From contig PLGF01000166.1 in assembly GCA_003138485.1 (NCBI GenBank), positions 757 through 64,756 on the forward strand: a stretch of DNA of 64,000 nt. The letters are read 5' to 3'. Under the pieces are notes generated by a model. The model was given only the letters and a program-made list of their open reading frames with translations, did not search any database and had not been told where the DNA came from. Below, piece by piece: positions 1 to 9,068 of the stretch. Source of the stretch: Verrucomicrobiales bacterium. Lineage in GTDB: Bacteria > Verrucomicrobiota > Verrucomicrobiia > Limisphaerales > Palsa-1400. Position 1 is the first letter of the stretch. Each line of letters starts with the position of its first letter. The translations under genes and the position numbers were made by a program.

Positions 1-73
1 TTCATTTCCACTTTCTCAATTTCTGCTTTTAACCTCCCGGTGCATCGGCACGCAGGGATGCAGGCCTTTTTAC

Positions 74-187
74 TCGTAATGACAATGGAAACCGGTCTGC
101 CGGACAAATCCAAAACCCAGACGTTTCAACGCCCGGCACACTTCATCGCCAGAAAGGTCGCGTGGTAGTTTGACGCCACTTGAGCCG
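74..187 (-). pseudogene. Truncated hicA toxin remnant
   Basis: Minus-strand frame overlapping the 3' end of the HicB-like ORF reads SSGVKLPRDLSGDEVCRALKRLGFGFVRQTGFHCHYE*, the HicA N-terminus, then stops; the HicA C-terminal half (HxxxIPxH) is absent. Confidence 0.6.
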
Positions 188-410
188 ACAACACCGGATC
201 GTGGAGAAAATGAAGTCGGATCGGCCAGGCCAGGCGTTCATCGCCATCGTCAAACCGGCAGCGGATGAGGTCACGAATCATGGCCGGAAGTTCGTCGAGA
301 TTTTCTCCCTGGGTCGCCATTTCCGGCTCGTGGCAGGTCGCCACGAGCATTTCGTCATCCTGTTCGATTTGAAACACGAACTCTTTCTTCCTGCGGGAAT
401 TGTGCCTCAT
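126..410 (-). CDS. HicB-like antitoxin family protein (type often misannotated as 2-oxoisovalerate dehydrogenase subunit)
   Basis: Translation FVFQIEQDDEMLVATCHEPEMATQGENLDELPAMIRDLIRCRF..IRLHFLHDPVLS matches the HicB-like pattern (F.VE....GG..A.....I.TE...LDEL..MI.D.V.C.F...IRLH...DEVL). Confidence 0.65.
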   Translation of the reverse strand: MRHNSRRKKEFVFQIEQDDEMLVATCHEPEMATQGENLDELPAMIRDLIRCRFDDGDERLAWPIRLHFLHDPVLSAQVASNYHATFLAMKCAGR

Positions 411-505
411 GAATCTGAGCCTTGCAAGTTTCCGCTTTCAGGCAATTCCCAGGCGGGTGTGAGACGGAATTCTTCGGGTTAAGCCGCGACGCCTGTTTGA
501 GGAAC

Positions 506-605
506 AAAGCGGCGCTGGCGCGCCGCACTCCAAGACGCTTCGCGCACACAGGAAGCTTGCGAAAATCCGCCAGGTCTTGGAGTACGCGCGCGCCAGCGCC
601 GCTTT
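506..605. repeat. ~100 bp imperfect palindrome / inverted repeat
   Basis: AAAGCGGCGCTGGCGCGCCGCACTCCAAGAC (506-536) is nearly the reverse complement of GTCTTGGAGTACGCGCGCGCCAGCGCCGCTTT (574-605). Confidence 0.75.
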
Positions 606-1004
606 CCCCTGCGCGCCCAGCGTTTATCCTACTTGCGAACTCACCAAAATGGTGGGGAGGTCTTGGACGGAGGATTCTGCCGGCGGGACGCCGAGGGGTG
701 CGGTCGAGACGACAGACGGAACAAATTGTCGGGCTGCACCGCTTGCGGTGCTGCGCTCCGGAAAAAGTCGCCAACCCGCATATTTCACAGCTTGGTAGGC
801 GAAGCTGCAGATGGAACTGGATAGTCGATGCCCGCTTTGCGGGCTGCGTCGCCCAGATATTTGGGCGGCGAGGCAGCGCCGCCCTACCGACAACTTGGAA
901 GCGGCTTTCGCCGCGCTAAGAAATATCCGGGCTAATGATCGGGGTTACAAAACCAGGGTGCATTTTGTAGCTGACTAAACGGCTGTATCAGATAGACTCC
1001 GGGG

Positions 1005-2786
1005 ATGAAAATCTTGACGAACTGCGTCGCAGACAGGTTGACGATGGAAACAAGAACATTCACAGCTCTGGCCGTCACGGTTCTCATTTCCGGGCTGGCC
1101 TCCGTGTCCCTTCAAGCCGCGGCGACAAAGTATATTGACTCGCCTCCGCTCTCCAAGGTCATCAAACAGGCGGTGGTGCCGGTTCGTGAAGGCGGCGCCA
1201 TGCAACTGCCGATCATCACATGGGGAGGCGACATCGCCACGATCCTGGCCAACGGCAGCGCCAAAGACACTTCAGCCGGAAGCATCTTCGACGCGCAGGG
1301 GTTGAAATTCAGCCTGAAAAGAGAGGACGATTTCACCGCTCAAATCGGGAATTATGTCCGGGGCGATTCCGCTTATTTGCGATGCACTCTTGGGATGTTG
1401 AACCAAGCCATCGAAGCGCTGGATGATCCGCGGGTCAAACCCGTTGTCGTCGGCCAACTGACGTATTCGGTCGGCGGCGACGTTCTGGTGGTCAAATCAA
1501 GCATAAAGACGCCCGCGGACCTCAAGGGAAAGACGATCGTTTTGCAGGCCTACGGACCGCATGTGGACTATCTCACACGGGTTCTTTCGGACGCGGGCAT
1601 CGCCCTTGCCGACGTTAAAATCAAGTGGGTGAAGGACCTCACGGGAACGGACGACAGCCCCGCCGCCGCCATTCGCACCGACCCGTCCATCGACGCGGCT
1701 TTCATGATAAGCCCGGACGCGGCTGAAATCACCAGCAATGGGACCGTCGGAAGCGGCGCGGAGAAATCCGTCAAGGGCGCGCATATCCTAATGTCAACCA
1801 AGACGGCCAGCCGCATCATCGTGGATGTCTATGCCGTGCGCGGCGATTACTTGCAGGCCCATCGGACCGAAGTCGCCAATTTTGCCCACGCTTTGCTCAT
1901 GGCGCAGGAGAAACTGGCGGTCTTGATGCGCGACAGCGCCACCCAAAAAGCCGAATTCACCAAATTGATGACGGCTTCCGCGTCCCTCCTTTTTGACAGT
2001 CCGCAGGCGGTGGCCGATGTGAAGGGCCTCTATGGCGATTGCGAGTACGTCGGCTTTGTCGGCAACGTCAATACTTTTACCAGCCAGACGTTCCCGCGCC
2101 GCTTTTCTGTGTTGCAGGACGAGATTCAAACGGGGCTTATCGGTCTGGGCCTTCTCGGATCGAAGGTCGCGGTGGATACCGCGGGTCTGGACTTTGATGC
2201 CCTGAAACAAGGATTGACCCAGACCGTGGCGAGCGAGACACCGAAGTTTCAGAGCGGCGAGGTGGCCAAAGTGATGGCCCAGCGTTCGGAACAAGGCACG
2301 CTCAAGGACAATCAACTCTTTGAATTTGAAGTCTTTTTCAAGCCCAATCAGGCCACCTTCGCCCCCGACGCTTATGCCGGGCAATTTGACGAGGTGATTA
2401 AACGCGCGGCCATTTACGCCGGCGCGATCATCACGGTCGAAGGTTATGCCGATCCGACGGGATATTGCGACGCCAAAGCCAAGGCGCAGCCGCCGCTCAT
2501 CCTGTCGCGCATCAAGCAGTCCGCCAACAACACTTCGCTCAATCGCGCGGTGCAGGTGCGGGAGGCGATTGTCAACTATGCCAAGTCCAAGGGTGTCGCG
2601 CTCGACCCGTCGCAGTTCACCACCATGGGGCACGGCATCAGCGACCCGAAAACAGGGACGACCTCAGACGGCGAGCCGCTCCGCCCGACGAGCAAGGAAG
2701 CGGCGTACTCGAACATGCGGTGCGAACTGCGCATTGTCAACGTGGAGGCCGAATCGGTCTGGACACCTGACGGAGGTGCAAAGTGA
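1005..2786 (+). CDS. ABC-type substrate-binding domain fused to C-terminal OmpA-like domain (start may be 1044)
   Basis: Signal peptide (TFTALAVTVLISGLASVSLQAA), SBP fold region (SSIKTPADLKGKTIVLQAYGPH), C-terminal OmpA-like segment (FKPNQATFAPDAY...VEGYADPTGY...RAVQVREAIVNYAKSKGV). Confidence 0.75.
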   Translation: MKILTNCVADRLTMETRTFTALAVTVLISGLASVSLQAAATKYIDSPPLSKVIKQAVVPVREGGAMQLPIITWGGDIATILANGSAKDTSAGSIFDAQGLKFSLKREDDFTAQIGNYVRGDSAYLRCTLGMLNQAIEALDDPRVKPVVVGQLTYSVGGDVLVVKSSIKTPADLKGKTIVLQAYGPHVDYLTRVLSDAGIALADVKIKWVKDLTGTDDSPAAAIRTDPSIDAAFMISPDAAEITSNGTVGSGAEKSVKGAHILMSTKTASRIIVDVYAVRGDYLQAHRTEVANFAHALLMAQEKLAVLMRDSATQKAEFTKLMTASASLLFDSPQAVADVKGLYGDCEYVGFVGNVNTFTSQTFPRRFSVLQDEIQTGLIGLGLLGSKVAVDTAGLDFDALKQGLTQTVASETPKFQSGEVAKVMAQRSEQGTLKDNQLFEFEVFFKPNQATFAPDAYAGQFDEVIKRAAIYAGAIITVEGYADPTGYCDAKAKAQPPLILSRIKQSANNTSLNRAVQVREAIVNYAKSKGVALDPSQFTTMGHGISDPKTGTTSDGEPLRPTSKEAAYSNMRCELRIVNVEAESVWTPDGGAK

Positions 2787-3577
2787 GAGTCGCGGCAAGG
2801 TTAATTTTCATCCTGTTTGTTGTTATTTGGTTTTTTGCCGCAAGAAACCATCGGACGCGGTTTCAGCCAGCCGTTCCGCCTCCCTCTGTCCAGTCTGGAA
2901 ATGTCCGTCAAGGAGGCGCGGGGCCGGTTGCCAAGCTGAAGCGCGGTTTCAATAACCGCCAATGGTATGGGCGCGATATGGCCAAAGAAATTGATCCGCT
3001 CCTGACCCGCCGGAACTTCCTCATCGTGCTGGACGGTTCCGGTTCCATGGCGGATTCGCAGTGTTCGGGGAACTTGTCGAAGATTGTCGCGGCCAAACAA
3101 GCCATCGCCGCTTTTGCCACCAAGCTCAAGCCTGAAGACAACCTGGGACTCTGCGCGTTTGACAGCCGGGGCGTGACCGAGCGATCGCCTCTGTCGCTAA
3201 ACCGGGCCGCCTTCAATCAGGCCCTGCAAGCAGTCCGCTCCGATAGCAACACGCCGCTGGGCACGGCGGTTTCGCTGGGGTATTCCCGCCTGCAAACGCA
3301 AGCCCAGCGTCAACTGGGCTACGGAGAGTATTATTTGATCGTGGTGACCGACGGCGAAGCCGACAAGGGAAACGACCCGCGCGCCATCGTCGGCAGGATC
3401 GTATCCGAATCGCCGGTGGTCATCAGCACGATAGGATTCTGCATTGGGGAAGGCCACAGCCTGCACCAGCCGGGGCTGACGTTGTATCACGACGCCACCA
3501 ATCTTGAACAGCTCAACCAGGGACTTGAGAGCATTCTGGCGGAATCGGAATTCAGCGACGTTCCGGCGGGGAAATGA
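2783..3577 (+). CDS. Membrane-anchored VWA-domain protein
   Basis: N-terminal TM; MIDAS-like FLIVLDGSGSMADS and TPLGTAVSLGYSRL..YYLIVVTDGEAD; GTG start overlaps the upstream stop. Confidence 0.85.
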   Translation: MRVAARLIFILFVVIWFFAARNHRTRFQPAVPPPSVQSGNVRQGGAGPVAKLKRGFNNRQWYGRDMAKEIDPLLTRRNFLIVLDGSGSMADSQCSGNLSKIVAAKQAIAAFATKLKPEDNLGLCAFDSRGVTERSPLSLNRAAFNQALQAVRSDSNTPLGTAVSLGYSRLQTQAQRQLGYGEYYLIVVTDGEADKGNDPRAIVGRIVSESPVVISTIGFCIGEGHSLHQPGLTLYHDATNLEQLNQGLESILAESEFSDVPAGK

Positions 3578-5178
3578 GATTGACAGAGCCCATGAGGAAA
3601 ACCCCCATATTCGTCATCCTGTTCCTGCTGCTCAGCATTTCCGGATTGTATTTTGCCAAGAAGCTGATCCCCGTCTTCAAAAGCCGGGTCCAGCAACAGA
3701 CCAGCGATGCCAAGGACCTCAAAGGGAAGATCACGCTGGCCATTGACGACTGGATTGGTTATTACCCGATCAGCTCCGGCCGCATGAAAAAGGCGATGCG
3801 AAGCGAGGGCTACATGCTCGATATTTCCAATGATGGCGGCGATTATCCGGCGCGGATGAAGAAGCTGCGGGATGGGGAACTGGACTTCGCAGTCGTCACG
3901 GTTGACTCTTACATCCTCAACGCCGCCCCGGTTGATTTCCCGGCGACGATCGTGGCCATTCTGGATGAATCCAAAGGCGGCGACGCCCTGGTCGCCTACA
4001 CGAATGTTGTGTCCAGTCTTGATTCATTCAAGTCATTCACGGCTCAGACAATGCCCAGGATCGCCTACACTCCCGCCTCGCCCAGCCAGCATCTCCTGAA
4101 GTCCATCAGTTCGCACTTCAACGTGCCCGCCCTGAAAAACCTCGGCCGCAATCAGCGGGTGGAGACCAAGGACTCGCAGGAAGCCCTCAAGTTCCTTCTG
4201 GAGAAGAAAGTTTCCGTCGCCGTGCTGTGGGAACCCAATGTGTCCAAGGCGCTTGAAATCCCGGGCGTCGCGAAAATTCTGGGAACCGAAAGCACCAGCC
4301 GGCTGATCGTGGACATTCTGGTCGTCAACCGCGAATTCGCGCTCAAGAATCCTGAGAAAGCGGACTTGCTTCTCAAAACGTATTTCCGAACGCTTAAGTT
4401 CTATGCGGACAATCCGGATGAGCTTGAGAAAGACATTAACGCGGAACTCAAGCTGCCGCGCGATTCGGTCAAGAAGATGGTCAACGGCGTCGCCTGGGTC
4501 AACTTGAGCGAGAATTGCCAGGAATGGTTTGGCATCAACGTCCCCGGGCAGGTGGCCGAGCAGGGGCTGATTGACACGATTCAATCCACCGTTGAGATAT
4601 TGGTCGCCAGCGGTGATTTCAAGGAAGACCCGCTGCCTGATAAAGACCCCTACCGCATCGTCAACAGCAGTTTCATCCAGCAAATCTATAACACGGGCAT
4701 CAAGAACGGTTTTGCCGCCCTGGCGGGAAACCCGGGCAGGGCGGCCGATATGAGCGGCTTGAGCCGGCCCTTCAAGCCGCTTACGGACGCGCAATGGCGG
4801 AAACTGCGCCCCGTGGGAAGTTTGAACGTCGAACCCATCATGTTTCAGAGTGGCGTCGCCGATCTGGAGGTGTCGGAAAAGGAAAAGCTCGATGTCATGG
4901 TTTCCCACCTCAAATCCTATTCAGGCTTGAGGATTCTGGTCGAAGGCCACACTTCCTTTCTCGGCGATGCCGACGCCAATCTGGCGCTTTCGCAAGAACG
5001 GGCCGATGCCGTCGCGCGGTATCTGATGATCACCTACGCGATTGATCCGAACCGCATACGGTCAGCCGGTTTTGGCGGGACCAAACCATTGCCCATGCAG
5101 CCGGGAGAGAATGAGCGCGCATACCATGCTTACCGTTTGCCGCGCGTGGAGGTATCGCTGCTCTCGGAATCATTTTGA
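3574..5178 (+). CDS. Substrate-binding (NMT1/THI5-like) domain fused to C-terminal OmpA-like peptidoglycan-binding domain
   Basis: KGKITLAIDDWIGYYPISSGRMKKAM...; C-terminal LRILVEGHTSFLGDADANLALSQERADAVARYLMITYAIDPNRIRSAGFGGTKPL. Confidence 0.85.
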   Translation: MRLTEPMRKTPIFVILFLLLSISGLYFAKKLIPVFKSRVQQQTSDAKDLKGKITLAIDDWIGYYPISSGRMKKAMRSEGYMLDISNDGGDYPARMKKLRDGELDFAVVTVDSYILNAAPVDFPATIVAILDESKGGDALVAYTNVVSSLDSFKSFTAQTMPRIAYTPASPSQHLLKSISSHFNVPALKNLGRNQRVETKDSQEALKFLLEKKVSVAVLWEPNVSKALEIPGVAKILGTESTSRLIVDILVVNREFALKNPEKADLLLKTYFRTLKFYADNPDELEKDINAELKLPRDSVKKMVNGVAWVNLSENCQEWFGINVPGQVAEQGLIDTIQSTVEILVASGDFKEDPLPDKDPYRIVNSSFIQQIYNTGIKNGFAALAGNPGRAADMSGLSRPFKPLTDAQWRKLRPVGSLNVEPIMFQSGVADLEVSEKEKLDVMVSHLKSYSGLRILVEGHTSFLGDADANLALSQERADAVARYLMITYAIDPNRIRSAGFGGTKPLPMQPGENERAYHAYRLPRVEVSLLSESF

Positions 5179-5199
5179 TCACAAGCCAGACTGACGCCC

Positions 5200-6861
5200 A
5201 TGACAACAAATCAAACAGAAACGGCCGGCGGGAAATCGATGTACCCCCTTGGCCTGGCCACGGTGATTCGAGTACTCACGCGAAAGCCGGTCCCTTCGCC
5301 GGAAGAGCTGAGCCGAAAAGGCGCTTTGGTCAAAATCAAAAAGGACAGCAAGTACTTTGGCGCGAATCCCGACGCGGCCGGCGTTGGCGAGGTCATCGGC
5401 TCGAAGGAAGAAGAGGCCGGATGGGCCTATGTGCAGTTTTCAACCGGCTACAAGAACCGTTACCGGGTTGGTTTGCCCTCGGTGCAGGACGGCGTTTGCG
5501 ACCTGGAACCGGCGGAACAGGAAGCGGGAACGTTTGCCGTTGCGATCTATGGAGGCCAGTTCATGGAGTTTTGCGTGAGCGGGTTTGCGGTCGAGCCGGG
5601 CGACATGCTCAAGCTGGCCCGCGATCCTCTTTGCGTGGTGGATGTTGAGAAGGGGGCCGCATCGGGCAGCATCGCTTTTGTCGCGCAGGCGCTGGAGGGC
5701 GACATGGCCCTGGTGGATTTCCAAGGCAATCGAAAGACGGTGTTTGCCGGGAGATTTGCCGGCAAGCTCGAACCCAGCGGCAGAGTCGTGCTCGACGCCA
5801 GCGGGACGGTGATCATCGGCAACTTCGGACTGGAGGATGATTCGTTTTCGGTTGACGAGGACACGCGGGTTTGCTGGGATGATATATGCGGCCAGGAAGA
5901 GGCCAAAAATCGTTTCATGGACGCGCTTGAAAAGCCGATGCGCTACCCGGAGCACTACCAGTTCTTCGGGAAAAAACAGCCTTCCGGCGTGCTTCTTTAC
6001 GGTCCTCCGGGCTGCAGCAAGACGATGTTCGGAAAGGCCATCTTTACTTCCATCACCGCCACCTGCGCCGCCAAAGGGGCCAAGGCCTCACAAGGATTCA
6101 TCCTGGTCTCCGGCCCGGAAATTCTCGACAAATATGTTGGCGTGCCCGAAGCCACCATCAGGCATATCTTCGCCCGCGCGCGCAAGTTCTTCGAGCAGAC
6201 CGCCATTCGTCCGGTGATTTTTCTCGACGAGGCGGAATCCATCCTGGCCAAGCGGGACTCCGGCATCAGCAGCGATGTCTTGCGCACCATCGTCCCGGCC
6301 TTCCTGGCGGAAATGCAGGGCGTGCGGCAATCGGGCGCGATCGTCATTTTGGCGACCAACAAGCCGGAGTCTCTGGACTATGCCGCGATCCGCGAAGGCC
6401 GCATTGACGTAAAACTGCGCATCGGCCGCCCGGATCGCAAGGCGGCGCGGGAGATTTTTCTCAAGAACATGAAAAACGTCCCGGTTTCAGCATCGACCAC
6501 GGCGGACAAACTGGCCGACACCTTCGCGGACGAGTTGTTTTCTGAGAAGCGCGTCATTTACGAAATCCAGCGCGAGGGACCGGCGGGCGAGAACACGACC
6601 GTCCACTTCACCCTGGCTGACATTGTCAGCGGGGCGATGGTCCCGGTCGTGGTCGAAGAAGCCAAACGGCTGGCGCTTGAGAGGGAGCTTGCCAAGCCCA
6701 AGCCCAGTGAAGGAGTTCGACCCGAAGACGTCGTTGCCGGCGTCGAAAGTGTCTATCGGCAAAGCTTTGCTTCCGATCATGCCGAAGCCCTGCGCGATTT
6801 CACCCACGACTTCGTGGATAGCATCCGCGGAGTGAAGAAACTCACTCAAGGGCAGATTTGA
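5200..6861 (+). CDS. AAA+ ATPase with N-terminal beta-rich domains
   Basis: Walker A GVLLYGPPGCSKT, Walker B VIFLDEAESIL, sensor-1 VILATNKPESLD. Confidence 0.85.
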   Translation: MTTNQTETAGGKSMYPLGLATVIRVLTRKPVPSPEELSRKGALVKIKKDSKYFGANPDAAGVGEVIGSKEEEAGWAYVQFSTGYKNRYRVGLPSVQDGVCDLEPAEQEAGTFAVAIYGGQFMEFCVSGFAVEPGDMLKLARDPLCVVDVEKGAASGSIAFVAQALEGDMALVDFQGNRKTVFAGRFAGKLEPSGRVVLDASGTVIIGNFGLEDDSFSVDEDTRVCWDDICGQEEAKNRFMDALEKPMRYPEHYQFFGKKQPSGVLLYGPPGCSKTMFGKAIFTSITATCAAKGAKASQGFILVSGPEILDKYVGVPEATIRHIFARARKFFEQTAIRPVIFLDEAESILAKRDSGISSDVLRTIVPAFLAEMQGVRQSGAIVILATNKPESLDYAAIREGRIDVKLRIGRPDRKAAREIFLKNMKNVPVSASTTADKLADTFADELFSEKRVIYEIQREGPAGENTTVHFTLADIVSGAMVPVVVEEAKRLALERELAKPKPSEGVRPEDVVAGVESVYRQSFASDHAEALRDFTHDFVDSIRGVKKLTQGQI

Positions 6862-6871
6862 CCGGCCACTT

Positions 6872-7735
6872 ATGAACAGCGACACGGGCAGCCCACAGTT
6901 GGATTTCAGCGAAAGAGCCGCCCGGCGGGCCGCTTTTTTCGACATCGTCCAGCATCCGCTGACCCTGTGGCCTCCCGCCGTGGGCACGGCAACGGCTGTC
7001 GGATTCGCCTTGTTCGGCATCGCTTCCGGGCCGTTTTCGGCGGCCATCGCGGTGGGCGGCATCGGGGTGGGAGTGGCCAATTGGGCGTACCGGTTTTATG
7101 GCAGGGGCGACGCTTATATGCAAAAGCATTACGCCGACTTGCACGAACAATTTGAAAAGTTGAAGCGGCAAAAAACGGCGGAACTGGCGGCGGACCTCAA
7201 GAAGCTGGGATGCAAGCAGGGAGAGACGCAGGTCGCGCAATTCGAGGATAAGTTTCAGAACCTCCTGGCCGTCTTTCGCAGGGTCTTGTCGGAAAATGAA
7301 TTGACCTTCTCCCGGGTCATGGGCACGGCCGAACAGGTTTACCGTTCCGGCCTGGAGAATCTGGAACGCGTCGTCACGCTTCTGCTCAATGTCAAGGACA
7401 TGGATCGGCAGGACATCACCGAACGCATCGCCGTTTTGCAACAGAAGCCCGCGCGGACCCATGCCGACGACACCAGTCTCAAAGCATTGCAAGATCAGGC
7501 CGGGGTCTTTGATCAGACCGCGCAGGAGGTTGATGAACTTCTGGCCGGCAATGAGGAGGCGCTGGCCACAATGGACAAGGCGGGAAACGCGGCCATCCGG
7601 ATCAAAGACCGATCCGCTTCGCAGACGCCGCGGGAGATCATGGCTGAAGCCATGGGTCTTCTGGATCAGATGGTGGTGCGGGCCAATAACAGGCAGGTCC
7701 CGGCCATTTCGCTGGAGCAGGACCTCAAGAAATAA
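6872..7735 (+). CDS. XpaC-like membrane / coiled-coil protein
   Basis: Two hydrophobic segments near the N-terminus followed by a long helical region; immediately upstream of telA as in xpaC-yaaN pairs. Confidence 0.5.
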   Translation: MNSDTGSPQLDFSERAARRAAFFDIVQHPLTLWPPAVGTATAVGFALFGIASGPFSAAIAVGGIGVGVANWAYRFYGRGDAYMQKHYADLHEQFEKLKRQKTAELAADLKKLGCKQGETQVAQFEDKFQNLLAVFRRVLSENELTFSRVMGTAEQVYRSGLENLERVVTLLLNVKDMDRQDITERIAVLQQKPARTHADDTSLKALQDQAGVFDQTAQEVDELLAGNEEALATMDKAGNAAIRIKDRSASQTPREIMAEAMGLLDQMVVRANNRQVPAISLEQDLKK

Positions 7736-7759
7736 AACCAAACGAAAGGAAATCAGTTT

Positions 7760-9049
7760 ATGCCAGAACAAATACAAGTGCCCCCCACTCAGAATCTGGG
7801 TTTGTTGGGGCAGCAGCAGTCCGCTCTCAGGGAAGCGGCGCCGCAGATCGCGGACCCCGCCAAAGTTAAAAACGATCTCGGCCTTCTTGGGCCGGAGGAG
7901 ATTGCCACCGCAGTCAAACAGAAACAGGTGGACCCGGAACTCGACCGCCAGGCCGCCGACTTTGTCGGCAAGCTGCTCAAAGTCCCGGCCCAAGACGACG
8001 AAGCCCAGGAGCAGGCAGCGCTCTCCGTCGAGAATCTCGGCGTGATCCAGCAACGCAAGGCCGCGACCGCCAACCAGCTTCTCCAGCAGCCGCTCAAGCG
8101 GCTCGGACAGATTGGCGGCGGCGAGGGGCAGGGCATCGCCGACGCGTTGACCAACTTGAAAGTCCAGTTCGACGAAATTGATCCGGCCCGGTTTAATTTT
8201 GATTCGGGCTGGGCGGGCCGGATCGCCGGCCATATTCCGGGGATCGGCAACAAACTCAATCGCTATTTCACGCGATTTGAATCGTCGGGCAAAGTCATCG
8301 AGTCGCTTTTTGATTCCGTCGAGGTCAGCCGCCAACAACTGGTACGCGACATTGACACGCTCAAAGATGAGCAGACGACCATGCGCCAGGCGACGCGCGA
8401 TCTCATGCGGTATATCGCCACATGCCAGTTGATCGACGAGAAACTCTGCGCTGAAGTCGCCAAGTGCGATCCGCAGAGCGATCAGGCGAAGTATATCAAC
8501 ACAAAGCTTATCTTCCGCCTGCGCCAGCGCATCACGGACCTGCAGCAGCAGTTGGTGGTCAATCAACAAGGCGTGCTGATGTTTGAAGTGCTCATCGAGA
8601 ACAACAAGGAACTCATTCGCGGCGTCAATCGCTGCAAGAACGTCACCTATCCCGCCCTGCTCATCGGCATCACCGCCGCGCAGGCGCTGGCCAATCAGAA
8701 GATCGTTCTGAACAAAATCCAGGCCCTCGATGACGTGGGCAACAGAACCATCGCCTTCAACGCCAAGCTGCTCGCCACCCAGGGAATTGAGATTCACAAG
8801 CAAGCCGCTTCGGCCCAACTCTCCGACGCCGGCCTGGCGCAAGCCATGAAGGATGCCATCAAGGCCCTGGATGACGTGGATTCCTTCCGCACGCGCGCCT
8901 TGGAGCAGATGGGCGCGGCCATCAAAGAGAGGAACTCTCTCACCGCCATGGGCGAGGAAGCCATGTCAAGAATGGAGCGCGGCAACAAGGCCGCCGTCAC
9001 CTTGAATCTCGACCAAGATCTTACGGCAACAGGTAAAAAGAACGAATAG
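7760..9049 (+). CDS. telA: Toxic anion resistance (TelA/YaaN) family protein
   Basis: Long helical protein with TelA-type segments (FESSGKVIESLFDSVEVSRQQLVRDIDTLKDEQ...; YPALLIGITAAQALANQKIVLNKIQALDDVGNRTI). Confidence 0.75.
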   Translation: MPEQIQVPPTQNLGLLGQQQSALREAAPQIADPAKVKNDLGLLGPEEIATAVKQKQVDPELDRQAADFVGKLLKVPAQDDEAQEQAALSVENLGVIQQRKAATANQLLQQPLKRLGQIGGGEGQGIADALTNLKVQFDEIDPARFNFDSGWAGRIAGHIPGIGNKLNRYFTRFESSGKVIESLFDSVEVSRQQLVRDIDTLKDEQTTMRQATRDLMRYIATCQLIDEKLCAEVAKCDPQSDQAKYINTKLIFRLRQRITDLQQQLVVNQQGVLMFEVLIENNKELIRGVNRCKNVTYPALLIGITAAQALANQKIVLNKIQALDDVGNRTIAFNAKLLATQGIEIHKQAASAQLSDAGLAQAMKDAIKALDDVDSFRTRALEQMGAAIKERNSLTAMGEEAMSRMERGNKAAVTLNLDQDLTATGKKNE

Positions 9050-9068
9050 TCAAACAGAAAGTATAATT

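Noticed and set aside
355-919. Several overlapping ORFs on both strands
   Set aside because: They lie in the palindromic repeat region, have Arg/Pro-rich composition and show no recognisable domain.
6842-8842. 666 aa minus-strand ORF
   Set aside because: Antisense shadow of the XpaC-like/TelA genes; low-complexity RRxFF-type composition, while the plus strand carries recognisable families.
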